This document shows, in pieces, positions 56,440 to 64,000 of a stretch of DNA of 64,000 bases. Within the stretch, counting starts at the first letter, position 1. Each line of letters starts with the position of its first letter. Origin of the DNA: Actinomycetes bacterium (GTDB taxonomy: Bacteria; Actinomycetota; Acidimicrobiia; Acidimicrobiales; Aldehydirespiratoraceae); the NCBI GenBank assembly GCA_024276495.1, contig JAJRXC010000013.1, forward strand, positions 70,402-134,401. Direction: 5' to 3'. The notes beneath the pieces were generated by a model, which saw nothing but the letters and a program-made list of their open reading frames with translations, was not told the DNA's origin and did no database searches. The translations under genes and the position numbers were made by a program.

Positions 56440-57432
56440 ATGATCCGGCAGCTTCCCCGGTTCGCACGACGAATCGGAGCACAGGTGCAAGACGCCGACG
56501 CGGTGGCTGTTCGGCTTCGCCACCAGCACGGGATCATCAATCGACAGCAGGCACTGGACTGCGGGCTCAGCGCCCGACAGATCACGTATCGCGTCCGAGC
56601 CGGTGTGTGGCATCGCGAAGCGCGGGGCGTCTACCGCCACCAACTCTTTCGGCCGACGTGGCGTAGCCGCCTTCTGGTGGCGTGCTTCGAGCTCAACGCG
56701 GTGGCGAGCCATCGTTCGGCTGCCGCGCTGCACCGGATCGAAGACTTCCCGCCCGGCCGTGTCGAAGTGGTGATGGCTCCCGGGAGGTGGCGTCGACCCC
56801 CGGCCGTGACCGTGCATCAATCGACCCAGACGGATCGCCTCGACACGGCCCTCATCGACGCCATCCCGTGTGCCGGGTTGACCCGAACGGTGCTCGATCT
56901 CGCGGCCGTGACCGATCGCCCCCGGCTCGAGGCGGCGATCGACTTCGTCCTTCGTGAACGGGGTGTTGATCTCGTCGACCTGTCAACAGTGCTGGCTCGC
57001 CACTCGCGCCGTGGCCGTGACGGCTGCGGCAAGCTCCGCGCCGTGCTCGACGAACGGCTCGGTCGATCGGGGATTCCGCTCTCCCGGTGGAGCCGCATGG
57101 TGGGTGAGTTGCTCGTGAGCGGCGGGATCCCCGCGCCCGTTTACGAACATGTCGTGACCGACGATGCCGGGCGGTTCCTCGGGCAGGTTGATCTCGCCTA
57201 CCCGGCCGCCCGGGTCGCGATCGAGCTCGACAGTGTCAGCTGGCATCTCAACCGGGAGTCGTTCGAGAAGGACCCGCAGCGTCGGAACCGGCTCACGTGG
57301 CCGGTTGGGTCGTGCTCAACTACACGTGGCGCCGAACGGTTGACGACGCGGCCGGCGTTCGTCGGGAAGTCGCCGCCGCACTTCGTCGATCCCCGTTCTG
57401 AGGGCGCTCAGTGCACACGCCGTGTGCACTGA
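56440..57432 (+). CDS. AbiEi-like/DUF559-like protein; C-terminal part apparently frameshifted
   Basis: LRHQHGIINRQQALDCGLSARQITYRVRAGVWHREARGVYR, VAIELDSVSWHLNRESFEKDPQRRNRLT; domain continues as VAGWVVLNYTWRRTVDD in the -1 frame from 57297 to stop 57401. Confidence 0.75.
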   Translation: MIRQLPRFARRIGAQVQDADAVAVRLRHQHGIINRQQALDCGLSARQITYRVRAGVWHREARGVYRHQLFRPTWRSRLLVACFELNAVASHRSAAALHRIEDFPPGRVEVVMAPGRWRRPPAVTVHQSTQTDRLDTALIDAIPCAGLTRTVLDLAAVTDRPRLEAAIDFVLRERGVDLVDLSTVLARHSRRGRDGCGKLRAVLDERLGRSGIPLSRWSRMVGELLVSGGIPAPVYEHVVTDDAGRFLGQVDLAYPAARVAIELDSVSWHLNRESFEKDPQRRNRLTWPVGSCSTTRGAERLTTRPAFVGKSPPHFVDPRSEGAQCTRRVH

Positions 57433-57433
57433 G
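57407..57433. terminator. perfect 12-bp palindromic hairpin CTCAGTGCACAC-GCC-GTGTGCACTGAG
   Basis: Direct reading; adjacent to the right inverted repeat and to the gene end. Confidence 0.6.
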
Positions 57434-57434
57434 A

Positions 57435-57446
57435 CCACAGATTTCG
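57435..57446. repeat. right inverted repeat CCACAGATTTCG
   Basis: Exact reverse complement of 56352-56363. Confidence 0.7.
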
Positions 57447-57459
57447 GGGAAGGGTCGAG

Positions 57460-57530
57460 AGCGGGTGACGGGAATCGAACCCGCGTTATCAGCTTGGGAA
57501 GCTGATGTTCTACCATTGAACTACACCCGC
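57460..57530 (-). tRNA. tRNA-Gly (anticodon CCC)
   Basis: Minus strand folds as GCGGGTG TA GTTC AATGGTA GAAC A TCAGC TTCCCAA GCTGA TAAC GCGGG TTCGATT CCCGT CACCCGC T. Confidence 0.95.
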
Positions 57531-57565
57531 GGAAGCGCCGATCGTAGCGGGTGCGCGGCCCGGCG

Positions 57566-58567
57566 TCACCGGTCGAGCGGGGAACTCCACTCGACGGTCG
57601 TGCCGCCATCGGGATGGGCGGCAACCGAGAAATGGCCGCGGGCGATGCGGGCCCGTTCGGCGAGGTTGGTGTGGCCGCTCTGACGAGTGGGTTCGGCCGG
57701 CATGCCGATGCCGTCGTCGCTGACCGTGACGGTGACGTGGCCGTTGAGGGCGCTGACCTCGATGGCGGCGGCGGACGCTTCGGCATGGCGGGCGACGTTC
57801 GTGAGGCTCTCGCGGGCCACGGCCAGCACGTCTTCATGAAGCGCCTTCGGGATCCGGTCGACCGGGCCGTGAAACGACACCGACGGCTCGAAGCCGAGCG
57901 ACGGGATGAGACTCGTGGCGATCTCGACGACCCGGACTCGGAGATCATCCTGGGAGCGTTGATCGTTGCGGATGTCGAAGATCAGCGCACGAATGGACCG
58001 GATCACGTCGTCGAGGGTGCCGACCGCCGCCTCCACCCGAGCGGCCTTCTCGGGATCAGCGATGCCGGAGACGGTCGCCTGGAGACTCATGCCGAGCGCG
58101 AACAGCTCCTGGATGACCGTGTCGTGCATGTTCTTGGCGATGCGCTCGTGGTCCTCGGCGAGGATGCGGCGGCGGACCGACTCGATCTGACGTTCCTCGG
58201 CGGCGACGATGGTGGTGACGTCGCGGACCGCTGCGATCACCAGGTCGCTTCCGAGCGGGGAGAGCGAGATCTGGACGGGGAACGTCGACCCGTCGCCCCG
58301 TACCGCCTCGAGCCGAAGGCCGCTGCCCATCGGCCTCCGGTGGGGGTCGGCGTGGAACTCGGCTCGGAGCGCGGCGTGGCGCTCGGCCATCGCGGCAGGC
58401 AACAAGAACTCGACCTGCATTCCGGTGACGCCCTCGGGTCGACCGAAAACCCGGTCGGCCTCGAGATTGGCGAGTCTGACGCACCCGCTGCGATCGACGA
58501 GCAGCATCGCATCGGGGACGCTCTCCCACACGCCTCGGGCGTCGATGCCGTCAAAGGAGTGCTCCAC
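57566..58567 (-). CDS. PAS-domain sensor histidine kinase (HisKA_3/NarL-type, DevS-like transmitter)
   Basis: PAS region VWESVPDAMLLVDRSGCVRLANLEADRVFG, ERIAKNMHDTVIQELFALGMSLQAT, VARESLTNVARHAEAS, VSDDGIGMP; GTG 58567. Confidence 0.9.
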   Translation of the reverse strand: MEHSFDGIDARGVWESVPDAMLLVDRSGCVRLANLEADRVFGRPEGVTGMQVEFLLPAAMAERHAALRAEFHADPHRRPMGSGLRLEAVRGDGSTFPVQISLSPLGSDLVIAAVRDVTTIVAAEERQIESVRRRILAEDHERIAKNMHDTVIQELFALGMSLQATVSGIADPEKAARVEAAVGTLDDVIRSIRALIFDIRNDQRSQDDLRVRVVEIATSLIPSLGFEPSVSFHGPVDRIPKALHEDVLAVARESLTNVARHAEASAAAIEVSALNGHVTVTVSDDGIGMPAEPTRQSGHTNLAERARIARGHFSVAAHPDGGTTVEWSSPLDR

Positions 58568-58612
58568 CGCGTCACAGTAGCGAACCGGTCGTGCTCTGGT
58601 ACGACCCGGGCT

Positions 58613-58632
58613 CTCGGGACGTTCGACCCTGT
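58613..58632. promoter_or_regulatory. DosR-box-like motif between the divergent kinase and pseudo-receiver genes
   Basis: CTCGGGACGTTCGACCCTGT, partial match to TTSGGGACTWWAGTCCCSAA. Confidence 0.5.
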
Positions 58633-58703
58633 CCACCGGCGAAGACAGGCGGTTTCGTGGTGAAACCCGACACGACCGTCGAGAATCCGTGGGGAGTGGC
58701 CCT

Positions 58704-59135
58704 GTGCGGCGTCGAAACATCGAACTCGAACCGACCGACTGGCAGGCCAGTGATGGCCGACCGCGGGTGCTGATCGAGCACCACGACTCGTCGATCGGTG
58801 TCGCGGTGGGAAACCTGCTGACCGCCGAGGGATACGCCGTCTCCCACTGTCGTGGGCCCGAGGCGCGGGCCGGGAAGTGCCCGTTGGTGCAAGAAGGTGA
58901 GTGTGAGCGGGCCGAGGAGGCCGATGTCGTCTTCTTCGGGTTGGAGTTGTCGGATGTCGGCGATCGTGAGGTCCTGCGCAGCCTGCGCGAGCACTTCGCC
59001 GGAACGCCGGTGATCGTGGAACTGCCCGTGTCGCGGATTCCCGTGTACGAAGAAGAGCTCGAGGGATGTTTCGTCGTTCCCCAGCCTCTCACCAGGGACA
59101 CCCTTCTCCAGGCGGTTGACCGAGCGCTGCGGTGA
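58704..59135 (+). CDS. pseudo-receiver-like protein with Cys-containing insertion
   Basis: PRVLIEHHDSSIGVAVGNLLTAEGYAVSHC...GKCPLVQEGECERAEEADVVFFGLELSDVG; start at 58689 or 58704. Confidence 0.6.
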   Translation: MRRRNIELEPTDWQASDGRPRVLIEHHDSSIGVAVGNLLTAEGYAVSHCRGPEARAGKCPLVQEGECERAEEADVVFFGLELSDVGDREVLRSLREHFAGTPVIVELPVSRIPVYEEELEGCFVVPQPLTRDTLLQAVDRALR

Positions 59136-60076
59136 GCGACGCGCCGGCTGTCACCACCGTCACCCTCAACCCAACGATCGATGTCGGCCTCGAGGTCGAC
59201 CGATTCCTGGTCGACCACAAGATGTTGGCGACATCGGTTCGTCGGGAACCCGGGGGCGGTGGGGTCAACGTCGCCCGGTCGCTGCGCCGGTTGGGGACCG
59301 ACTGCCTCGCCGTCGTGGGTGTGGCCGGACCGACCGGAACCGAGCTCGTGACCCTCCTGGCGGCGGAGGACGTTCGCGTCCACGAGCAGCCGATGGCGGG
59401 CGTCACCCGCGAGTCCTTCTCGCTCACCGACGCGTCGTCGGGTGCGCAGTACCGGGTGGTGACGCCGGGACCCCGCGTGTCGTCGCCGGGACCGTTGATC
59501 GCCGAGATCATCGATCGGTGTCTCGGCTGCGAGATCGTCGTCTTGTCGGGCCGTCTCAATCCCGGCCTGTCGGCCGCCACGTATCGGCAGATCGCCGACG
59601 GTCCGGCGGGATCATTGGTCGTCGTCGACTGCGCCCCGCCGGCGCTCGACGAGGTCGTTCGCGGCGCAGCGGCGCTGGTCAAGCCGAGCCGGCGCGAGTT
59701 GGCGGCCGTGGTCGGCGAGGCGTTGGCGACGCGGTCAGATGTCGTTGCGGCGGCCCGGTCGGTGCTCGCGGCGGGCGAGGTGGGGGCGCTCGTCGTCTCG
59801 CTCGGCGCGCAGGGGGCGGTGCTGGTCGAACGTGACCGTACCGCCCACTACTTCGCGGCGCCGCTGGTGACGGCCGTCGTCAGCACGGTCGGGTGTGGCG
59901 ACGCGATGGTGGCGGGGATGGTGCGGGCTCTCGAGCTCGGCCGTCCGCTCAAGATCGCGGTCGGGTTCGGTGTCGCCGCCGGCACCGCGGCCGCGACGTC
60001 GCCGGGGACCCGCCTGTTCGATCCGGCGCTGGCCCGCGCGCTCGAGCGTGAGATGGGCCCGCCGGAAGTGGTGTGA
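59132..60076 (+). CDS. PfkB/1-phosphofructokinase-family sugar kinase
   Basis: VTLNPTIDVGLEVDRF, EPGGGGVNVARSLRRLG, STVGCGDAMVAGMVRAL; overlaps upstream stop. Confidence 0.92.
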   Translation: MSDAPAVTTVTLNPTIDVGLEVDRFLVDHKMLATSVRREPGGGGVNVARSLRRLGTDCLAVVGVAGPTGTELVTLLAAEDVRVHEQPMAGVTRESFSLTDASSGAQYRVVTPGPRVSSPGPLIAEIIDRCLGCEIVVLSGRLNPGLSAATYRQIADGPAGSLVVVDCAPPALDEVVRGAAALVKPSRRELAAVVGEALATRSDVVAAARSVLAAGEVGALVVSLGAQGAVLVERDRTAHYFAAPLVTAVVSTVGCGDAMVAGMVRALELGRPLKIAVGFGVAAGTAAATSPGTRLFDPALARALEREMGPPEVV

Positions 60077-60090
60077 GGGGGCGTGCCCGG

Positions 60091-60768
60091 TCAGTCGTAC
60101 TTGCGGCGTTGGCGTTCTTCGAGTCGGGCGGCGAGTGCCGCGGCTTCGGTTCGGCGAACCATCCCGAGCTTCGCGAGCACGCTCGACACATAGTTCTTGA
60201 CGGTCTTCTCGGCGATGAAGAGCGCTTCACCGATCTCGCGGTTCGAACGCCCCTCGCCGATCAGGTCGAACACGCGGCGTTCCTTCTCGGTGAGTGAGGC
60301 GAGCGCCCCGGCCTCGGTGGACCGCAGGCGCTGCATCGCCATGCGGGTCTCGGCTGCGTCGAGGAGTTGGGCGCCGTCGGCGACCTTGCGGATGGAGTCG
60401 ACGAGGTCGTTGCCGCGGATCTGTTTGAGCACGAAGCCGGCGGCGCCGGCCAGGGATGCGTCGACGAGCGCTTCGTCGTCGGCGAACGACGTGAGGATCA
60501 GGCATTGGGTGTCGGGGTGGTTTGCCCGGATGTCGCGACATGTCGCGATGCCGCTGGCGGAGTCGTCGCCGAGGCGGACGTCGAGAACGGCGACGTCGGG
60601 TTGGTGGCGGGCGACGACGGCCAGCATCTCGGCGCTGGAGCCGGCCTCGCCCACCACCTCCATGTCGATCTCGGCGTTGACCAGTTCGGCGACTCCGTGA
60701 CGCACGATCTCGTGGTCGTCGAGGAGCACAACTCGAATGGTCGACGTGGCGGGATTGTTGGTGGGCAC
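60091..60768 (-). CDS. NarL/LuxR-type response regulator, DevR/DosR-like
   Basis: RVVLLDDHEIVRHGVAELV, PDVAVLDVRLGDDSASGIATCRDI, LTEKERRVFDLIGEGRSNREIGEALFIAEKTVKNYVSSVLAKLGMVRRTEAA. Confidence 0.93.
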   Translation of the reverse strand: MPTNNPATSTIRVVLLDDHEIVRHGVAELVNAEIDMEVVGEAGSSAEMLAVVARHQPDVAVLDVRLGDDSASGIATCRDIRANHPDTQCLILTSFADDEALVDASLAGAAGFVLKQIRGNDLVDSIRKVADGAQLLDAAETRMAMQRLRSTEAGALASLTEKERRVFDLIGEGRSNREIGEALFIAEKTVKNYVSSVLAKLGMVRRTEAAALAARLEERQRRKYD

Positions 60769-60778
60769 GAATGCTTGT

Positions 60779-61681
60779 CTAGCCGGGGATGACCGCGGTC
60801 GGACAGTGCGGCCGGTGAATCAGCGCGGTCGTCGTGGATCCCAGGAAGAAGTGGGGGAGCCCGGTGCGCCCCCGTTGCCCGAGGACCAGGAGGTCGGCGG
60901 ACTCCGATCGGCTCATGAGGACCCACCGCGGGTCGCCTTCGGCGATCTCGCGGCCGACCCGTGAGGGTTCGACTCCGAGCGCCGCGCACACCTTGTCCGC
61001 CGTCTCGTTCACCGTTGCCCTCGCGGCCGCCTTGAGCGCACGGATGTCGAAACGGTTGACCCCGTAGAGGATCGGCCCGTCGATCGGGGTCTGCCACGAG
61101 GAGATGGCGATGATCTCGGCGTCGTCCTCTGCGGTCGCGACTGCCCAGGTCAGGGCATTCATCGAGTGATCGGAGCCATCGACCCCTACCACGATCCGCT
61201 CACATGGGGTAGATGGGACCGGCGTTTCGTGGCAAGGGACGATGACAAGTGGGACCGGGGAGTGATCGGCGCAGTAGCGACCCACCGAACCGATCACATT
61301 GCTCCGCACCGGTCCACGCCCGCGTGTGCCGACCACCAAAAGTTCGGCATCGCGAGCGGCCTCGACGAGCACCGGACCGGCGTCGCCGTGGAATACAGCA
61401 GGTTCTTCGTGGGGAACTCCTTCAAGGGTGTCGAGACAGGCGGAGGCGGCGTCACGCGCGGCGGCCTCCATCTCTTCGAACGGAGGGGCGGCGCCGGGGC
61501 CGAACGGGCTCGGCGCCCACACGGCCAGCGGGTAGTCCCAGGCGTGAACGGGTCGGACGGGTCCGAACCGGCCGGTTCGGGCGGCTGCCCATTCGAGGGC
61601 ACGGATCGAGGGTTGTCCCCCGTCGACGCCGACCATGATGCCGTGGCGCTCCTCGGCGGCCGCGGCGAGATCTTCGCTCAT
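60779..61681 (-). CDS. universal stress protein with two tandem Usp domains
   Basis: IMVGVDGGQPSIRALEWAA, LLVVGTRGRGPVRSNVIGSVGRYCADHSPVPLVIVP, IVVGVDGSDHSMNALTWAV, LVLGQRGRTGLPHFFLGSTTTALIHRPHCPTAVIP. Confidence 0.93.
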   Translation of the reverse strand: MSEDLAAAAEERHGIMVGVDGGQPSIRALEWAAARTGRFGPVRPVHAWDYPLAVWAPSPFGPGAAPPFEEMEAAARDAASACLDTLEGVPHEEPAVFHGDAGPVLVEAARDAELLVVGTRGRGPVRSNVIGSVGRYCADHSPVPLVIVPCHETPVPSTPCERIVVGVDGSDHSMNALTWAVATAEDDAEIIAISSWQTPIDGPILYGVNRFDIRALKAAARATVNETADKVCAALGVEPSRVGREIAEGDPRWVLMSRSESADLLVLGQRGRTGLPHFFLGSTTTALIHRPHCPTAVIPG

Positions 61682-62115
61682 GGAGCGACCTCCTCTTGGG
61701 GGACGGGCACCAGTTGGCGGCCGGTCACCCGGTGAGGATGGATGTGGATGAAACGCGCCTTGTCGCCGGTGGCCCACGGTTCGAGGTCGAGGTCCTGGTC
61801 GTGGATGACCGACGGCAGAGTGCGGGACTCTCGGGCCTCGCCGTGCACGACCACCGACCAGCCGACCCGGTTGCACTCGTCGATGTGGTCGATCTCGAAC
61901 GCGACCCGTTGACCCATGAGCGCGGCGGCGAGCTTTGTGCCTTCGGCGGTGCGAACGACGATCGTGCCCTCGTCGAGGGTGTAGTTCACGGGGAAGATGT
62001 CGGGCTGCGCGCCGACCGAGACCACAAGACGACCGACCTGATGGTCGGCCAGCTTCGTCCAGCACTCCGGTTCGGGGAGCGACTCGATCGTGTGGGTCTC
62101 GCGGCTCTCGCCCAT
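61678..62115 (-). CDS. pyridoxamine 5'-phosphate oxidase-like (FMN-binding split barrel) protein
   Basis: CWTKLADHQVGRLVVSVGAQPDIFPVNYTLDEGTIVVRTAEGTKLAAALMGQRVAFEIDHID; ATG overlapping into USP gene order. Confidence 0.88.
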   Translation of the reverse strand: MGESRETHTIESLPEPECWTKLADHQVGRLVVSVGAQPDIFPVNYTLDEGTIVVRTAEGTKLAAALMGQRVAFEIDHIDECNRVGWSVVVHGEARESRTLPSVIHDQDLDLEPWATGDKARFIHIHPHRVTGRQLVPVPQEEVAP

Positions 62116-62150
62116 GCCTTGATGGTCGGAGACCGGCCGGATTTCCGACA

Positions 62151-62164
62151 GGGACCTACGTCCC
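62151..62164. promoter_or_regulatory. DosR-box-like palindrome GGGACCTACGTCCC
   Basis: GGGAC-N4-GTCCC palindrome 36 bp upstream of the PNPOx-USP-regulator operon. Confidence 0.65.
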
Positions 62165-62212
62165 AAATCTCGTCGGTGCCACGGCCCCGGGCTCGGTGTA
62201 GGTTGCCGTCCG

Positions 62213-62932
62213 ATGGCGCAGCTGAGGTTCACCTTCGGGACGATGGGGTCGGGCAAGTCGACGCAGGCTCTGCAGATCCACCACAATCTGCGGGCTCGTG
62301 GGCTCGACACGATCCTCACCACCCAACTCGACCGCACCGACGGCCGGGTCTCGAGCCGTCTCGGCGTGTCGGCCGATGCCGAGACGGTCGAGTCGCACAC
62401 CGATCTCTTCGAGCTCGTGCGCCGGCGGATGGCCCGCAGGGGCAGCGTCGATGCCGTGATCTGCGACGAGGTGCAGTTCTATGCGCCGGTGCAGTGCGAG
62501 CAGCTGGCGAGGGTCGTCGACGAGCTGGCGGTCGACGTGTACGCCTTCGGCTTGTTGACCAGCTTCCAGGGTGAGTTGTTCCCGGGAACGGCCCGAATGC
62601 TCGAGCTCGCCGATCTCCGCACGGAGATCCAGGTCGAGGCCCGCTGTTGGTGTGGGGCGCGGGCCACCCACAACGCCCGTTTCGTCGATGGTGAGCAGGT
62701 GGTGTCGGGTCAGCTGAAGGTGGTCGGCGACACCGGTGGTCCCACTGCGGGGGAGGTCACCTACGACTTGTTGTGCCGGGCCCACTGGCTCGATGGGGCC
62801 CGAAAGGCCAGGGGTTCCCAACTCGAGTTGCTCGATTCGGACGATGCCCGCTCCGCCGGCGACGACGACGATCACAGTGGTCCGGTTGAGGTCGACCCGG
62901 GCGCGGTGCCGACGCCGCTACGAGCCACATGA
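62213..62932 (+). CDS. tdk: thymidine kinase
   Basis: [19 protein letters not shown]-loop, [37 protein letters not shown]. Confidence 0.93.
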   Translation: MAQLRFTFGTMGSGKSTQALQIHHNLRARGLDTILTTQLDRTDGRVSSRLGVSADAETVESHTDLFELVRRRMARRGSVDAVICDEVQFYAPVQCEQLARVVDELAVDVYAFGLLTSFQGELFPGTARMLELADLRTEIQVEARCWCGARATHNARFVDGEQVVSGQLKVVGDTGGPTAGEVTYDLLCRAHWLDGARKARGSQLELLDSDDARSAGDDDDHSGPVEVDPGAVPTPLRAT

Positions 62933-62963
62933 CCTGTCCGATCCCCGCCCCCGTGGAGCTCTT

Positions 62964-63530
62964 GTGATCCTGTCCGACCGCACCATTCGCGAGCAGCTCG
63001 ACGCCGGTCGCATCATCATCGAGCCTTTGGATCCGGCCGGGTTGCAGCCGTCATCGGTCGATCTGCGACTCGACCGCTGGTTCCGGGTCTTTCGGAATCA
63101 CACGATGAGCCACATCGACGTCAAGGAGAACCTCGAGGAGCTGACCCAGCTCGTGGAGGTCGCCGACGACGAGGCGTTCATCCTGCATCCGGGTGAGTTC
63201 GTGCTGGGAAGCACCCTCGAGCGTGTCGCTGTCCCCGACGATCTCGTGGCCCGCCTCGAAGGAAAGTCCAGCCTGGGCCGTCTCGGCTTGTTGATCCATT
63301 CGACGGCCGGGTTCGTCGATGCGGGTTTCGACGGTCAGCTGACCCTGGAACTGAGCAACGTCGCCAATCTCCCCATCACCCTCTATCCGGGGATGAAGAT
63401 CGGGCAGATCTCGTTCCAGCAGATGACCACGCCGGCCGCCGTGCCGTACGGGTCGGGGGCGTTGGGGTCGAAGTACAAGCATCAGCGGGGGCCGATGCCG
63501 AGCCGGTACTGGGAGAACTTCGGCGACTGA
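62964..63530 (+). CDS. dcd: dCTP deaminase
   Basis: [76 protein letters not shown]. Confidence 0.95.
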   Translation: MILSDRTIREQLDAGRIIIEPLDPAGLQPSSVDLRLDRWFRVFRNHTMSHIDVKENLEELTQLVEVADDEAFILHPGEFVLGSTLERVAVPDDLVARLEGKSSLGRLGLLIHSTAGFVDAGFDGQLTLELSNVANLPITLYPGMKIGQISFQQMTTPAAVPYGSGALGSKYKHQRGPMPSRYWENFGD

Positions 63531-63555
63531 AGGCGGCTCCGGTTTTCCCCAGACC

Positions 63556-63564
63556 TGTGGACAA
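63556..63564 (-). promoter_or_regulatory. DnaA-box-like TTGTCCACA
   Basis: TGTGGACAA on + strand, within CCCCAGACCTGTGGACAA; a related CCCCAGCCTGTGGAAAA lies at 63971-63987. Confidence 0.4.
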
Positions 63565-63585
63565 GTGGGGGGATGGTCGGTTGCG

Positions 63586-63870
63586 TTACCGGTACTGGGT
63601 GGCGGTGATGATGCCGCCGAGGATCATGCCGAGACCGACCAGCAGGATCGGGTTCGAGGTCTCCCAGATCGAGCCGACGTAGTTGAGCAGGATCACCAGC
63701 ACGCCCAGCCCGAGGAGGGCGAACATGAGCACCGGCACCCAGGTGGGGCTCGGGGGGAGGCTGTCGTGGCCGGTGTAGGTCACGGTCTCGGGTTGGTAGC
63801 CGTCGGGTCGGGTTCCCTTCGGAGTGACCCGGCCGCCCGACACCCGGCGTTTGTTCGGCTTTTGCGACAT
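63586..63870 (-). CDS. crgA: CrgA-like small two-TM cell-division protein
   Basis: Basic N-terminus MSQKPNKRRVSGGRVTPKG, two TM segments PTWVPVLMFALLGLGVLVILLNYV and NPILLVGLGMILGGIITATQYR. Confidence 0.75.
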   Translation of the reverse strand: MSQKPNKRRVSGGRVTPKGTRPDGYQPETVTYTGHDSLPPSPTWVPVLMFALLGLGVLVILLNYVGSIWETSNPILLVGLGMILGGIITATQYR

Positions 63871-64000
63871 GGTTCGACTCTAGGGCGTTGAACGCCCGGC
63901 CGCGGCGCGCCGCTGTCGCCACGAACCCGCGTCGGGAGAATCACAGCCATGTGATTATCCCCCGCCTTCTCCCCAGCCTGTGGAAAACCTCATTCGATCG

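Noticed and set aside
1-64000. Prophage, integrase, transposase, rRNA operon or CRISPR-Cas
   Set aside because: No diagnostic proteins or repeat arrays found when reading all ORFs.

Overview
GC-rich actinobacterial chromosomal window, probably Acidimicrobiia/Ilumatobacter-like (inferred from gene content, not tested). Left end: core genes panB, rpsF-ssb-rpsR-rplI and dnaB. Middle: catabolic and accessory genes, including CoA-ester metabolism enzymes, a sulfatase, an F420-type LLM oxidoreductase, an amino-acid ABC transporter, Fe-SOD, a glutamine synthetase homologue, an SLH/beta-helix surface protein, ppc and a GGDEF protein. Right end: tRNA-Gly(CCC), a compact DevR/DosR-like two-component locus, tdk, dcd and a crgA-like gene. 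No rRNA, CRISPR array, prophage or transposase was seen. Main leads: (1) a DevR-like regulator, PAS-kinase, USP, PNPOx and PfkB locus with two DosR-box-like palindromes and a Cys-containing pseudo-receiver; (2) a three-gene cassette at 34.2-39.4 kb with a signal-peptide/TM protein ending in a C39/papain-like cysteine protease domain and a stop/start-overlapping partner of unknown function; (3) a 124-nt structured direct repeat in two copies around 7.9-8.5 kb; (4) inverted repeats bracketing an AbiEi/DUF559-like gene; (5) at least three genes whose conserved domain continues in another frame, suggesting indel errors or young pseudogenes. All product names come from reading the translations; no searches were run.
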